Origin: CAWAMD01 sp963783045
GTDB lineage: Bacteria > Actinomycetota > Nitriliruptoria > Nitriliruptorales > Nitriliruptoraceae
DNA: 64,000 nucleotides
Assembly: GCA_963783045.1 (NCBI GenBank)
Contig: CAWAMD010000001.1
Coordinates: forward strand, 434,001 to 498,000
Reading direction: 5' to 3'
Position numbers and translations under genes: made by a program. Numbering within the stretch: position 1 is the first letter of the stretch; every line of letters begins with the position of its first letter. Of this stretch, positions 29,777 to 38,179 are shown piece by piece. The notes beneath the pieces are model-generated. The model saw only the letters and a list, made by a program, of their open reading frames with translations. It had not been told where the DNA came from and did not search any database.

Positions 29777-30580
29777 ATGCGAGCAAGGATCATCGGAACC
29801 CTGGGGCTGTCGGCGCTGCTGGTCGGCGCGCTCGCCCTGCCGGCGAGCGCCTATCACGAGGGCATCGTCACGCCCAGCGACAGCCGCTGGTACTTCAGCA
29901 GCGACCATGTCGCCGAGGACGGCACCGTCACGGCCACGACCGGTACCGGAGGGATCACCGCGGTGCCCGTACCCGGGGCCTGGGGCACCGACGGCTACGA
30001 GCTGACCATCCCGGCAGGCCAGAAGGCGCGGGCGATGACCGACCTCTACAACGGGCGCCCCCTCGAAGACCTCGAGAAGGTCGTCTACTCGACCTACGTC
30101 GACTCGGCCTCGCTGCCCGGCTACGGGCCGTCGATCAACGTCATGATCGACCCCGAGGGCCCCGACGACTTCGCGACCCTCGTGTGGGAGGCGAACAAGG
30201 CCGGCTTCACCATCGGTGTCGACACCTGGCAGGAGTGGGACACGACCAGCGGTACCGGCGGCTGGTGGTCGCCGAGCATCCAGCCGTTTACGTCGTCCAC
30301 GCCGGGCTCGAACAGCCACCCGGGACAGCTCGCCGCGATGAGCGACTTCTTCGGAGCGGACTCGGTGATCCTCGGCGTCGCGGTCAACGTCGGACGGCAC
30401 GGGGCCATGACCTCGTACATCGACGGGGTGCAGATCACCGCGAACGGTCAGACGGACACCTACGACTTCGAAACCACGGCCCCGACCAAGGACGACTGCA
30501 AGGCCGGCGGGTGGGAGCAGCTCGGGTTCCGCAACCAGGGCCAGTGCGTGAGCCACGTCGCGACCGGCAGCAAGCACTGA
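29777..30580 (+). CDS. Secreted protein with cysteine-containing C-terminal motif, paralogue 1
   Basis: The 267-residue product has a signal peptide (MRARIIGTLGLSALLVGALA, cleaved near ASAYH) and a beta-rich body with many Tyr, Asp and Thr. The C-terminus is YDFE followed by CKAGGWEQLGFRNQGQC and VSHVATG. The same ending occurs in the genes at 49948 and 60147. The two-cysteine ending with GGW and NQGQC looks like a compact disulfide module and recurs in secreted proteins of this lineage. Enzymatic residues are not seen; a secreted structural or recognition role is inferred. A strong terminator follows at 30608. Confidence 0.75.
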   Translation: MRARIIGTLGLSALLVGALALPASAYHEGIVTPSDSRWYFSSDHVAEDGTVTATTGTGGITAVPVPGAWGTDGYELTIPAGQKARAMTDLYNGRPLEDLEKVVYSTYVDSASLPGYGPSINVMIDPEGPDDFATLVWEANKAGFTIGVDTWQEWDTTSGTGGWWSPSIQPFTSSTPGSNSHPGQLAAMSDFFGADSVILGVAVNVGRHGAMTSYIDGVQITANGQTDTYDFETTAPTKDDCKAGGWEQLGFRNQGQCVSHVATGSKH

Positions 30581-30607
30581 CGGGCCGAGGCGGCTGAGCG
30601 CAGTCGC

Positions 30608-30639
30608 GGGAGACCAGGCCGTGCCCGGCCTGGTCTCCC
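30608..30639 (+). terminator. Bidirectional hairpin terminator
   Basis: A perfect 13-bp stem, GGGAGACCAGGCC / GGCCTGGTCTCCC with a GTGCCC loop, sits between two convergent genes. Confidence 0.8.
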
Positions 30640-30703
30640 AGCTGTCGTTGTGGCAGCGGCGCAGGGGCTCCCGTTGGGAAGATCCTGCCGGACCGGGGTC
30701 AGC

Positions 30704-31231
30704 TCAGCGGAGGGGACCGTCGGTGACGGAGCGGCGGTCGGTGCGCCACAGCCTGCGGAGCAGGGCACCGGCGGTGACGCCCACGAGGGCGCCCGTGCCG
30801 TTCATGACGACGTCGCCGACGCTGGCGGACCGCCAGGTCGCCAGCGTCCACTGCAGCACCTCGATGGCGGCCGACGTCGCGACCAGCACACCGAGGGTGC
30901 GGACGGCGGACCAGCGGGTGCGCAGCATCAGCAGCAGCCCGCCGGGCACGAACAGCAGCACGTTGGCTCCCCGCTCCGTGTCGGCGCTGCGCTCCGCGCG
31001 GGCGGCGGCCCGCTGCTGGGCGAGCCGGCGGCGCTCGGCCCGGGTCAGCGGGTGCTGGGGGCTGGGGCTCGCACCCGCCGTCGGGCTGGCCTGGCCGCCG
31101 GCCGTGATGGACCCCGGCGGCGGACCGATGTCGGGCAGCTTCGGGTGGGGACCGAAGGTCAGCCACACGAGCGCGACGAGGTAGAGGGCCAGCGCCACGT
31201 CGAGCGCCGCCCGCCAGCGTCGGTTGGTCAC
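30704..31231 (-). CDS. VanZ-family membrane protein
   Basis: GTG at 31231 gives a 175-residue product: helix 1 (ALDVALALYLVALVWLTFGP), a Pro/Ser and Arg/Ala-rich linker, then NVLLFVPGGLLLMLR, LGVLVATSAAIEVLQ and VGDVVMNGTGALVGV. N-x(3)-F-x-P-x-G, E-x(2)-Q and D-x(3)-N are the conserved VanZ motif positions. VanZ-like proteins modify sensitivity to some cell-wall antibiotics; the general biochemical role is unknown. An apparently single gene, convergent with 29777. Confidence 0.82.
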   Translation of the reverse strand: MTNRRWRAALDVALALYLVALVWLTFGPHPKLPDIGPPPGSITAGGQASPTAGASPSPQHPLTRAERRRLAQQRAAARAERSADTERGANVLLFVPGGLLLMLRTRWSAVRTLGVLVATSAAIEVLQWTLATWRSASVGDVVMNGTGALVGVTAGALLRRLWRTDRRSVTDGPLR

Positions 31232-31680
31232 GGCCGAGGTCCCTGGAGCATCGGCGCACGATACCCGCGTCCGGGGCCGGGTCGGCCGCGCCCGAGGTCC
31301 GGATCGGCGATGACCTCGTGCCACCGGCTGACCTGAGACCGTCAGCGTGCTCTTCGAATCGGGCGGGGGCGGATCACCTGGTCGGGCTGATGGCGCCGAT
31401 CGGGCCATGGTCGGGCCGAGGCCAGGCTCTTCGCGTGGTCGCGTCGATGAGGGTCACGGCTTCAACCATGCCTAGCCAGCTTTGGTGGTCTTCAACTTGG
31501 CTATGACCCACGGCCCCCAGATCGGGCCCAACGGGTAAAAGGTCTATGCGCCACATGGCGCTGCCGGGGGAGCGATGACCTGCAGCGAGAATGTCGTTGG
31601 TCGCTGTCGCTGCAGCGAGCTAATAGCGAAACCGACCGCCGGGTATGAACACGCTGCCCATCTCGATCAGGGGACAGATC
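31232..31680. other. Divergent intergenic region
   Basis: A 449-bp space between VanZ and the secreted-protein gene. A direct repeat, TGCAGCGAG, occurs at 31581 and 31611, 30 bp apart, in the likely promoter of the rightward gene and may be a regulator site. Confidence 0.4.
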
Positions 31681-32289
31681 TTGAAGAAGGTTCTCGCTAT
31701 CTCGGCGCTCGCTGCCGCACTCGTTCTGAGTGTCATGAGCCCAGCCCTGGCCAAGCCTGCGTCGACCAACCAGGGGAACGGCAAGGCGTTCGTCACCGAG
31801 CCTGGTTTCGACCAATGGGGCTACAACTACCGGGCGCACATGTTCTCCGGTGACTACTGCGACGCCTACGAGGGCGCGTCGTGGTGCCAGCCCTATGTCG
31901 GCACCGACCTCATCATGAAGTGGAACGAGGCGTGGACGTCCAGCAGCGACCTCGACGGCGATGGGCAGCTGGACCGCCACTTCGGCTTCGACACGTACCG
32001 CGGATCCGGCGCCTGGATCACGAACCACATGTCCGGAAGCTACGAGCTGAACGGCGAGACGTGCCACTGGACCTACTTCACGAAGATCGTCGCTGTCCCC
32101 GTCGACGCGGTCGACTCGGACCCGAGCCACAACAACTCTGGAGTGTTCACCACCGCTGAGGGCGAAGAGATCGGCCCCGAGGTCTGGGGTGACTTCGCGA
32201 CGGTGCAGGAGGTCATCAACGACCCGTGCGATGGCTACTCCGGCCTCAGCTACCTCTCGCCCCGTCATGCTGGGCTTGGCAACGCCTGA
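31681..32289 (+). CDS. Secreted protein of unknown function
   Basis: TTG at 31681 lies 6 nt after AGGGGA and gives an ideal signal peptide (LKKVLAISALAAALVLSVMS, cleavage near ALAKP); an upstream ATG at 31645 is also in frame. The 202-residue product is acidic and aromatic-rich with several Cys (GDYCDAYEGASWCQPY, ETCHWTYF, NDPCDGYSG), probably disulfide-bonded after export. I recognise no family. It is followed by a strong terminator. Confidence 0.7.
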   Translation: MKKVLAISALAAALVLSVMSPALAKPASTNQGNGKAFVTEPGFDQWGYNYRAHMFSGDYCDAYEGASWCQPYVGTDLIMKWNEAWTSSSDLDGDGQLDRHFGFDTYRGSGAWITNHMSGSYELNGETCHWTYFTKIVAVPVDAVDSDPSHNNSGVFTTAEGEEIGPEVWGDFATVQEVINDPCDGYSGLSYLSPRHAGLGNA

Positions 32290-32303
32290 CCCCCACTGGC
32301 GAC

Positions 32304-32334
32304 GCGAGGGCCCTCCGAGTAGGAGGGCCCTCGC
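32304..32334 (+). terminator. Strong hairpin terminator
   Basis: A perfect 13-bp stem, GCGAGGGCCCTCC / GGAGGGCCCTCGC, with a GAGTA loop, 15 bp after the stop codon of the secreted-protein gene. Confidence 0.85.
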
Positions 32335-32489
32335 CCTGTTCCAAGGGCATCGGCGCTCCCTCGTCGGGCCGGTGTTGCGGCCGGCCCACCCGGCGTCCGC
32401 CAGGCACCGACGACGTTCGTTCGAGCATCGACGAGGTCGGGCCGTGCACGAGCGCGCCGACGACGGACCTGCCGGTCCTGCTGAGGAGC

Positions 32490-33107
32490 TTGCGCGCGAC
32501 ACGGGTGCCGCTTAACTGGAGCCTGCATCCCCATGGTCTGTGGGCGGAGCTGTATCGCAGCCAGGGGCTTCACGTTCATGCTGACGTGGTCGGTCAGGTA
32601 GCAGCGAGGCTGTGGGTGGGCCGTTTCACACACCTCGCACCCACCAGGATCGACGACGTGGCCGGCGAGTACGGGTTGACGCTGGCTGACCTGGTGGCTG
32701 ATGACTGGACTGCCTGCCAGCAGGCGGGGGAACGACTTGTTGCGGACGGGCACCGAGCCGTGCTCGTGCCGTCGGCCGCGCTGCCGGACACTCAGAGTCT
32801 GGCGCTGTTGGGTCAGCGGCTCGCCGTGCCCTTCACCGAGGAGCCCACGGACCCGCTCGATCTGCCCTGCGCCGTCGCGGCCGACCTGTCCGCTGGTGTC
32901 CCGGCGGTGCTGCCCTTCGTTCGCTTCCCTGGCCAGGCTCCCGGCGCGCGTATGCCGAACCGTTGCCGACGCCGCTGCCCTGATGCGACGCGCCCTCCGG
33001 ATGGTGAGCGGACTTCGCGGGGGATGACCCCACATAGCCAGTGCGAGGTTGCGCGGGGCGCCGCGGTGTCCACAGGCTGTTCGCGCAACTCCTCAGCCGC
33101 GGCGTGA
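32490..33107 (+). CDS. RES-domain-like protein, start and end unclear
   Basis: The conserved part is encoded at about 32505-32930. HPHGLWAELYRS resembles the RES entry that places Glu at the active site, followed by GLTLADLVADDWTACQQAGE and VPSAALPDTQSLALLG, the C-terminal RES pattern. RES proteins are NAD+-phosphorylase or ADP-ribosyltransferase-like toxins. No good ribosome site is seen; the frame is open from about 32343, and starts at TTG 32490 or GTG 32505 are possible. After about 32930 the sequence becomes low-quality Arg-rich, suggesting a frameshift before the true end. No upstream antitoxin is recognisable. It is first in the toxin-antitoxin island. Confidence 0.5.
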   Translation: MRATRVPLNWSLHPHGLWAELYRSQGLHVHADVVGQVAARLWVGRFTHLAPTRIDDVAGEYGLTLADLVADDWTACQQAGERLVADGHRAVLVPSAALPDTQSLALLGQRLAVPFTEEPTDPLDLPCAVAADLSAGVPAVLPFVRFPGQAPGARMPNRCRRRCPDATRPPDGERTSRGMTPHSQCEVARGAAVSTGCSRNSSAAA

Positions 33108-33157
33108 GCGTCCGTACCGTGGCAGGGCCGTTGCCGAACGAACAACGAGACTGCATC

Positions 33158-33631
33158 ATGGCCGTGGACGAGCGCGCTCGGCGGCATCTCTACGAGCGCC
33201 TGGACGACATCCTCGGTCACGAGGCGGCGGACACGCTGATGGAAGAGCTGACCTTCATCGGCCGCGAGCAGCTGGCCCGGCGACACGACATCGAGCTGCT
33301 GCGACGCGACATGGATGCCGGGTTCGCCCAGGTTCGCACCGAGCTGGAGGCGGTCCGGGCGGAGCTGCATGGCGGGCTCGATGCGGTCCGGTCGGAACTT
33401 CGTGGCGACTTCGAGGCGCTTCGTGGGGACTTCGAGGCGCTTCGTGGGGACTTCGAGGCGCTTCGTGGGGACTTCGAGGCACTTCGTGGTGAGACGACGA
33501 CGGCCAGCGCGGAGCTGCGAGCGGATATGGCGACCCGCTTCGACCGGCAGACGCGCCAGATCGTGTTCGCGATGATCGGGGCGCTGTTCACGGTCGCCGC
33601 GTTGGCGCTGGGATCCGGGCTGCTGGGCTAG
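33158..33631 (+). CDS. Coiled-coil protein with C-terminal membrane anchor, copy 1
   Basis: ATG at 33158 (MAVDERARRHLYERLDDIL). The 157-residue product has an N-terminal helical region, a long coiled coil with four consecutive LRGDFEA heptads (about residues 84-111), a further helix and a C-terminal membrane segment (IVFAMIGALFTVAALALG). This architecture is like Bdr/DUF1640-type membrane coiled-coil proteins. The paralogue at 47743 has two heptads fewer. The two genes bracket the duplicated toxin-antitoxin array. Function unknown; oligomeric membrane tethering is an inference. Confidence 0.75.
   Translation: MAVDERARRHLYERLDDILGHEAADTLMEELTFIGREQLARRHDIELLRRDMDAGFAQVRTELEAVRAELHGGLDAVRSELRGDFEALRGDFEALRGDFEALRGDFEALRGETTTASAELRADMATRFDRQTRQIVFAMIGALFTVAALALGSGLLG
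33397..33490 (+). repeat. 21-bp tandem repeats encoding coiled-coil heptads
   Basis: Near-perfect repeats of GACTTCGAGGCGCTTCGTGGG, four copies in frame, each encoding one seven-residue heptad. Confidence 0.9.
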
Positions 33632-33725
33632 ACGATCGACCCACTGGAAGGGCTGTGGCCCGCGCTGGGCTGTCTGTCGGCGTTGTCGGCGGCGCTGCGA
33701 TCCGCGTCCTTGGTGAGCAGAGCTG

Positions 33726-33754
33726 GTCACATTTCGTAGCCGACAAAATGTGAC
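33726..33754. promoter_or_regulatory. Perfect inverted repeat GTCACATTT-N11-AAATGTGAC
   Basis: A nine-bp perfect arm pair just outside the start of duplicated unit A. It is not present before unit B. It could be an operator or the end of an old mobile or gene junction. Confidence 0.5.
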
Positions 33755-33906
33755 GGGTGCTTCGACTGCTGCGATGCGCCCCAAGGGGCCGGGCTGGCCT
33801 ACGAGCAGTTCGCCGCCGCGAACGCGCCTGCAACGATGTCGCGGCGCTGTACACGGTTCCGGCAGCGGCCGTTCCGCTCTCGGCACCGCACGCCGGAGCA
33901 GCCGGC

Positions 33907-34001
33907 ATGTGCGGATACTTGCACATCGGCCGAATCCCTCTATGATGTGCGAAAACCCGCACATCAGTCGGCGCCCTTCGCGATGTGCGGACATCCGCAC
34001 A
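33907..34001. promoter_or_regulatory. Three inverted-repeat operators of hipBA, copy A
   Basis: O1 33907-33926 (TGTGC...GCACA arms), O2 33945-33964 (ATGTGCG-N6-CGCACAT) and O3 33984-34001 (TGTGCGGA-CA-TCCGCACA) are spaced about 38 bp apart. A -10-like TATGAT (33941) overlaps O2. This is the layout expected for autorepression by HipB. Confidence 0.75.
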
Positions 34002-34020
34002 GGTCGAGAGGGCCGGGACC

Positions 34021-34257
34021 GTGTCGCAGTTCGCGATCGTCATACGCCGCGCCGCCGATCTCGGTCGCGCACTGGCCGAGGTCCGCACCCGTCGGGGTCT
34101 GACGCAGCAGCAGGTGGCCGAGCTCGCCGGGATGGATCGCACGTACCTGTCCCGCCTGGAGAACGACTCGTCGAGCGTGCAGCTCGAGCGCGCGTTGCGG
34201 GCCCTGCGACGCATGGGCGCCAACGTCACAGTCACCGTCGAGACCGACGATGCCTGA
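34021..34257 (+). CDS. hipB: HipB-type antitoxin (Xre HTH), copy A
   Basis: GTG at 34021 is preceded by GAGAGGG. The 78-residue protein has an Xre-type helix-turn-helix (GLTQQQVAELAGMDRTYLSR) and an RLENDSSSVQLERALRALR helix. HipB binds operators and neutralises HipA. The stop overlaps the ATG of hipA (34250). This copy is intact, while copy B has a one-base insertion near its end. Confidence 0.85.
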   Translation: MSQFAIVIRRAADLGRALAEVRTRRGLTQQQVAELAGMDRTYLSRLENDSSSVQLERALRALRRMGANVTVTVETDDA

Positions 34258-35493
34258 GCCGCTCGAACGTCTGGTTCGACGACCGGCTCGTCGCGCAGCT
34301 GGTGGCGGGGCGCCAGCGGGGGCAGGTGATGTGCCAGTACACCACGGAGACCATCGACCGGATCCCGGGCGGGGTGCCGCTGCTGTCGTGCTCGCTGCCG
34401 GTGTCGGCACGCCGCCTCGACGCCTCCGCGTTCTGCCGAGGGCTGCTGCCCGAGGGGCGTCACCTCGACGCCATGGCGCGTGAGGCCGGCGTCCCCAGCA
34501 ACGACACCTTCGGGCTACTCGCCCGCTTCGGGGCGACATCGCCGGCGCCCTGGTCATCGGCCGTGTCGGTCCCGACCGGCGGGACGCGACGTCGAGCCGT
34601 ACTCGCCGGCGACGCTCGCGGACGAGGTGGCCGGGCTGGCCGAGCATCCGCTCGCCCTCCACGACGACAGCGAGCTGTCCATCGCCGGCCTGCAGGACAA
34701 GCTCCTGCTCGTCGCGCTGCCGGAGGGCGGCTGGGGACGTCCCCGTCACGGCTACCCCTCGACCCACATCCTCAAGACCGACGATCCGCGACGACCGGGG
34801 TTGATCGACGCCGAGGCGGCGTGCCTGCGTCTGGCCGTCCACGTCGGGCTCGGTGACCTGGTGCCGCAGCTGACCGAGGTGGCCGGCGTGTCCTGCCTCA
34901 TCGTCGCACGCTTCGACCGGACGGTCGACGACGCCGGCGTGGTGCGTCGCCTGCATCAGGAGGATGCCTGCCAGGCACTGGGCGTGGACATCGATGCCCA
35001 TCGTGGTCGCGGTAAGTACGAACGCCATGGTGGGCCGAGCTGGGTCGCGATCGCCGAGCTGCTCGATGCGTGGGCGGCCTCGCCTCTGGATGCCCTCGAC
35101 GATCTCGTGCGGCTCGTCACCTTCACCGTGGTCACGGCCAACGCCGACGCGCACGGCAAGAACGTCGCACTGCTGCATCCCGAGCCCGGGGTCGTTGCCC
35201 TCGCGCCCGCCTACGACACCGTGCCCACCGCCCTGTGGCCGCGGCTGCGGACGACGGCGGCCATGCGCGTCGCCGGCATCGGGCCGATGGACGCCATCAC
35301 CCTCGAGCACGTCGTCGCGGAGGCCGCCAGCTGGCCGCACGCGGCGACGCGCGTCCGCCGAATCGCCGCCGCGACGTGTGAGCAGCTGCGTGACGCGGCG
35401 CACGGCGGCGTCGCCGGGCATCAGCAGGTCACCGACCTGGTTTCCCGGCGTGCCACGGCCCTGCTCGACGGGCGTCCGGCGGGCGATCGCTGA
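34250..35493 (+). pseudogene. hipA: HipA-type serine/threonine kinase toxin, copy A, frameshifted
   Basis: Homologous to HipA kinases: LDASAFCRGLLPEG (N-terminal domain), SIAGLQDKLLLV (P-loop-like motif) and TANADAHGKNVALL (catalytic Asp/metal region). Comparison with copy B shows three private single-base changes that break the frame: an extra C near 34262, a missing base near 34532 and another near 34590. From about 34600 to the stop at 35493 the frame is intact, including the catalytic site. As written, no full HipA can be made. HipA kinases phosphorylate glutamyl-tRNA synthetase or related targets. Confidence 0.8.
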
Positions 35494-35512
35494 GCTGACC
35501 GAGCCAGCTCAG

Positions 35513-35702
35513 GTGCGCGACACGGTCGTGATCCCGCCGCCTGGCCTGGGGAACCGTTTGCGGCCGGCGTGGTCGGCGACGATCACGAGGCGACCACCGA
35601 GCCACTGTGGCTGAGGTACCACAAGCTGACGGCTGGGTTCGCCGCGGTTTCGCAGCGCGCCACCGAAACCCAGGACGCTGGGACCGTGGAGCACTGGACC
35701 TG
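35513..35702 (+). CDS. Small ORF after hipA, copy A, frameshifted
   Basis: Follows hipA by about 20 bp. In copy B the frame is intact (43304-43495). Here one base is missing near 35540, but EATTEPLWLRYHKLTAGFAA is kept in the second frame. Not recognised. Confidence 0.3.
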
Positions 35703-35868
35703 ATCACCGGCTCGCCAGCTCGACGCTGCGGCTGAGCGAAGTCTCGCCCACACAGTCAGTGTGGTCGTCCGACCGCCGTGCCTGCCCGCCCCGGAGGGAA
35801 CGAAGGTGGCTGCGCCCTCGTAACGAGAGGGTCCAGCCTTTGCCGGGGGCCCGTGGCGGCCTGGCTTG

Positions 35869-36356
35869 TCAGTCGCTCTTGAGGAGTCGTCCGAAGGCGT
35901 CGGCCAGACGCTGAGGAAGGACGTCGGCGCCCGCTGCTTGGGTTGCCAGCCGAAGCGCCCGCGTCCTGCGTTGCGGGTCAGCGAGGAAAGCACCGAGCTC
36001 GTGGGCCACCAGGGCGGCAAGTCCGTAGGGCGCCCTTTCGAGAGCTGTCGTTATCCGGCCGTGCCGGTCGAAGTGCTCGAACAGCAGGAGCAGATCCAGC
36101 AGGTCGCTGCCCACCTTGTTCTGGCGGTCGCCACGGCGCCCCACGAGCGCATGGGGCTTCGTCGCTACGAGCCCAGCCGGGCCTCGACCACGGTGTCCGC
36201 GTCGAGCGTGGATCGGTACGCGGTGGCGAGCCGGCAGATGACGGCCACGCCGCCGACCAACGCCGACGATGGCTCGGCCCGCTGCACCTTCATGGCGGCG
36301 TCGAGCAGCCTCCCGACGGCTCCACTCGGATCCGTGATCCGTATCAACCCTGCCAT
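35869..36356 (-). pseudogene. AbiEii-type nucleotidyltransferase toxin, internally deleted, copy A
   Basis: ATG at 36356 overlaps the end of the AbiEi gene by 13 nt. The N-terminal part has SSALVGGVAVICRLATAYRS and TLDADTVVE, the nucleotidyltransferase GG/GS-type and Asp motifs. The frame then stops (VVEARLGS). The next frame gives GLVATKTHALVGRRGDRQNK-type sequence (KPHAL here) and continues to 35869. The middle of the family (several tens of residues) is missing at exactly this junction, in all three copies in the window. This is a real ancestral deletion, leaving the toxin of the AbiE type IV system probably inactive. Confidence 0.75.
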
Positions 36357-37339
36357 ACCGCGGCGCTTCCGTCGGACGTTTCGGTCCAGGCGGCCAGGAT
36401 CTCACGCCCCCGTGACAGGTCACGCGCCAGGTCCAGCGCCGACACCACCGGCGGTACCTGGCGGGTGGCAACCCTCCCGGTCGGGCCGGTCGCTCGGGTG
36501 TGCACGAGCCGGCTCGGCGCGACCGCCACACGACAGGCGCCCAGGCCGGCGGGTGCGTCTTCGAGCCGTTGCCGCGCGTGACGCAACGTTTCATCGCCGT
36601 CCACATACCACGACCCCGGTGCGGACGTCCGGGTGACCAAGGGCGCGCCTTGCTCGGCTGCGACGGAGTCGCCGGCACGCACCCAGGCCGATCCGGTCGC
36701 CTGGAGCATCTGCCGAGTCGGCTCGCGCGCCAGCGACAGCCAGCGCGGCCGCCACCGATCAGCCAGCGCCCAGAACAGCTCTGGCACCAGCGGTGGTCCT
36801 TCCGGGGTGATCAGCGACGCACCCGCCAGTCGTGTGTGCGCCTGGGACACGGTCGAGGGAGCCAGGTCCACCTCACGAGCGAGCGCTCGTATGCCCGGCG
36901 GGTCGTCCGGCGCGAGCAGCAGCGCCAAAGCGACCTCGATCGTTGCCCGACCCCGTCCGAAGGGGTCTGCCGCAACCGACTCCTCGAGCGGGCTGCGGGG
37001 TAGCGCGGTGACCGTCGTCTCGATGAACAGGTTGTCGGCCGTCAACCGAAGATGGCCGCGCCGATCGAGCCAACCCACGCCCTGGCGACGCAGCGAGTCT
37101 CGCGCGCTGCGAGTCACCACGTCAGCCACCACGACCAGAGGCAACGTGTCGGAAATCGCCACGTCCCCCGAGACCACCGACCTCCCGCGCACGCGCAGAT
37201 CCACGGCAGCTTCCCCCGGCGGTTCGACGCGCACCGTGCGGGAGTCCGGGCAAGGCTTCGCGGGGATGCCGATCGCCCGGCAGACCTCGGCCAGCGCGTG
37301 TATCGCGCTCTCCTGCAGCTCTTTCGAAGAGGTTCGCAT
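36344..37339 (-). CDS. AbiEi-family antitoxin / winged-helix regulator, copy A
   Basis: 331 residues, intact. An N-terminal helical segment is followed by VVTRSARDSLRRQGVGWLDR and GHLRL, the AbiEi core. A winged-helix module follows (REVDLAPSTVSQAHTRLAGA) with the C-terminal effector part. In type IV systems AbiEi represses the operon and counters the AbiEii nucleotidyltransferase without binding it. It overlaps the truncated AbiEii gene. The start ATG (37339) sits immediately at the predicted transcription start, so the mRNA is probably leaderless. Confidence 0.8.
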   Translation of the reverse strand: MRTSSKELQESAIHALAEVCRAIGIPAKPCPDSRTVRVEPPGEAAVDLRVRGRSVVSGDVAISDTLPLVVVADVVTRSARDSLRRQGVGWLDRRGHLRLTADNLFIETTVTALPRSPLEESVAADPFGRGRATIEVALALLLAPDDPPGIRALAREVDLAPSTVSQAHTRLAGASLITPEGPPLVPELFWALADRWRPRWLSLAREPTRQMLQATGSAWVRAGDSVAAEQGAPLVTRTSAPGSWYVDGDETLRHARQRLEDAPAGLGACRVAVAPSRLVHTRATGPTGRVATRQVPPVVSALDLARDLSRGREILAAWTETSDGSAAVWQG

Positions 37340-37340
37340 G

Positions 37341-37360
37341 TGTTCGATTATAAGCGAACA
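37341..37360 (-). promoter_or_regulatory. Operator and -10 box of AbiEi, copy A
   Basis: The perfect palindrome TGTTCG-N8-CGAACA directly abuts the AbiEi start codon. On the minus strand its spacer contains TATAAT (37352-37347), placing transcription start about at the ATG. The same 20 bases occur at 45148-45167. Confidence 0.7.
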
Positions 37361-37447
37361 GAGTTCATTGCGAGGTCGGGCCAGACGTGCACAGCTGGAT
37401 TGGTTGCCAGGTGGCCAACAGCATGGTCAGTGTGGCGGTCGCGAAGC

Positions 37448-38179
37448 TCACATCAGCACGATGTCGAGCTCGGCTGTGAGGTTGCTGACGTACTCGTAGC
37501 CTTTGCCGGCGGCCAGGGGCCCGAGCCCGCCTGCGCGATTGATGAGCACCGTGCCAGGGGCGGGTGGGGACCACAGCACCGCGACCTCTGCGGGGTGGAG
37601 GGCGACGAGATCCCGAAGGGCGGGGCGGGCGTCGAGTGCGCGGGCGTGCAGCTCGGTCTGGCGGGACTGCCACACCAGCCCGTGGGTCGGGTGTCCGCCC
37701 ACCGCCCGGCCGTGCAGGCGACGGGCCCAAGCCCGGGTGCAGGGGTAGTGCACGGCGTCGGTGGCCACCAGTTCTCGTCGCTCGATGCCGAGCCGGTTCA
37801 GCTCGGGGTCGCGCAGATCGATCAGCCGGATGTCCGTGGCCAGCTCGACCTCGGACTCCACCCAGTGGCCGAGCGTTGCTGCCCGCACGCGTGGATCCGG
37901 TGGGGACGCGTCATGCAGCGCTGACTCCAGGAGGGCGGCGAAGGTCGTCTCCGCGACGTACACATGAGTGACCGGCCCGGTTGCGCCGGGCGGGATCAAA
38001 GGGGCGAACCTGGTGTCTCCGGCGCCAGGAACGAGCTCGGTCGCGTCCGGGTGCGTGCGTCGATGGCCGCGTCGCACGCGCCGGCCGGCGGGCCAGACGA
38101 CGCTGCGCAGCGCGCGTGTCGGAGCTTCGCGTGGGACCGGGCAGTCGTGGCGCCCACAGGGCGGTGAAGCGGCGCTCAC
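37448..38179 (-). CDS. RES-domain toxin (NAD+ phosphorylase-like), copy A
   Basis: GTG at 38179 overlaps the antitoxin stop as GTGA. The 243-residue protein has the RES pattern: TRFAP ... HVYVAETTFAALLESALHD (the Arg and Glu of the active site), LIDLRDPELNRLGI, RAWARRLHG and GLVWQSRQTELHA. RES toxins degrade NAD+ and stop growth until the Xre-type partner neutralises them. The gene is intact and identical in length to copy B. Confidence 0.85.
   Translation of the reverse strand: MSAASPPCGRHDCPVPREAPTRALRSVVWPAGRRVRRGHRRTHPDATELVPGAGDTRFAPLIPPGATGPVTHVYVAETTFAALLESALHDASPPDPRVRAATLGHWVESEVELATDIRLIDLRDPELNRLGIERRELVATDAVHYPCTRAWARRLHGRAVGGHPTHGLVWQSRQTELHARALDARPALRDLVALHPAEVAVLWSPPAPGTVLINRAGGLGPLAAGKGYEYVSNLTAELDIVLM

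Noticed and set aside
31340..31390. Possible tRNA fragment (TTCGAATC)
   Set aside because: No acceptor or anticodon stems can be folded around it.
33397..33490. 21-bp repeats considered as a CRISPR array
   Set aside because: No spacers; repeats are contiguous, in frame and encode coiled-coil heptads.
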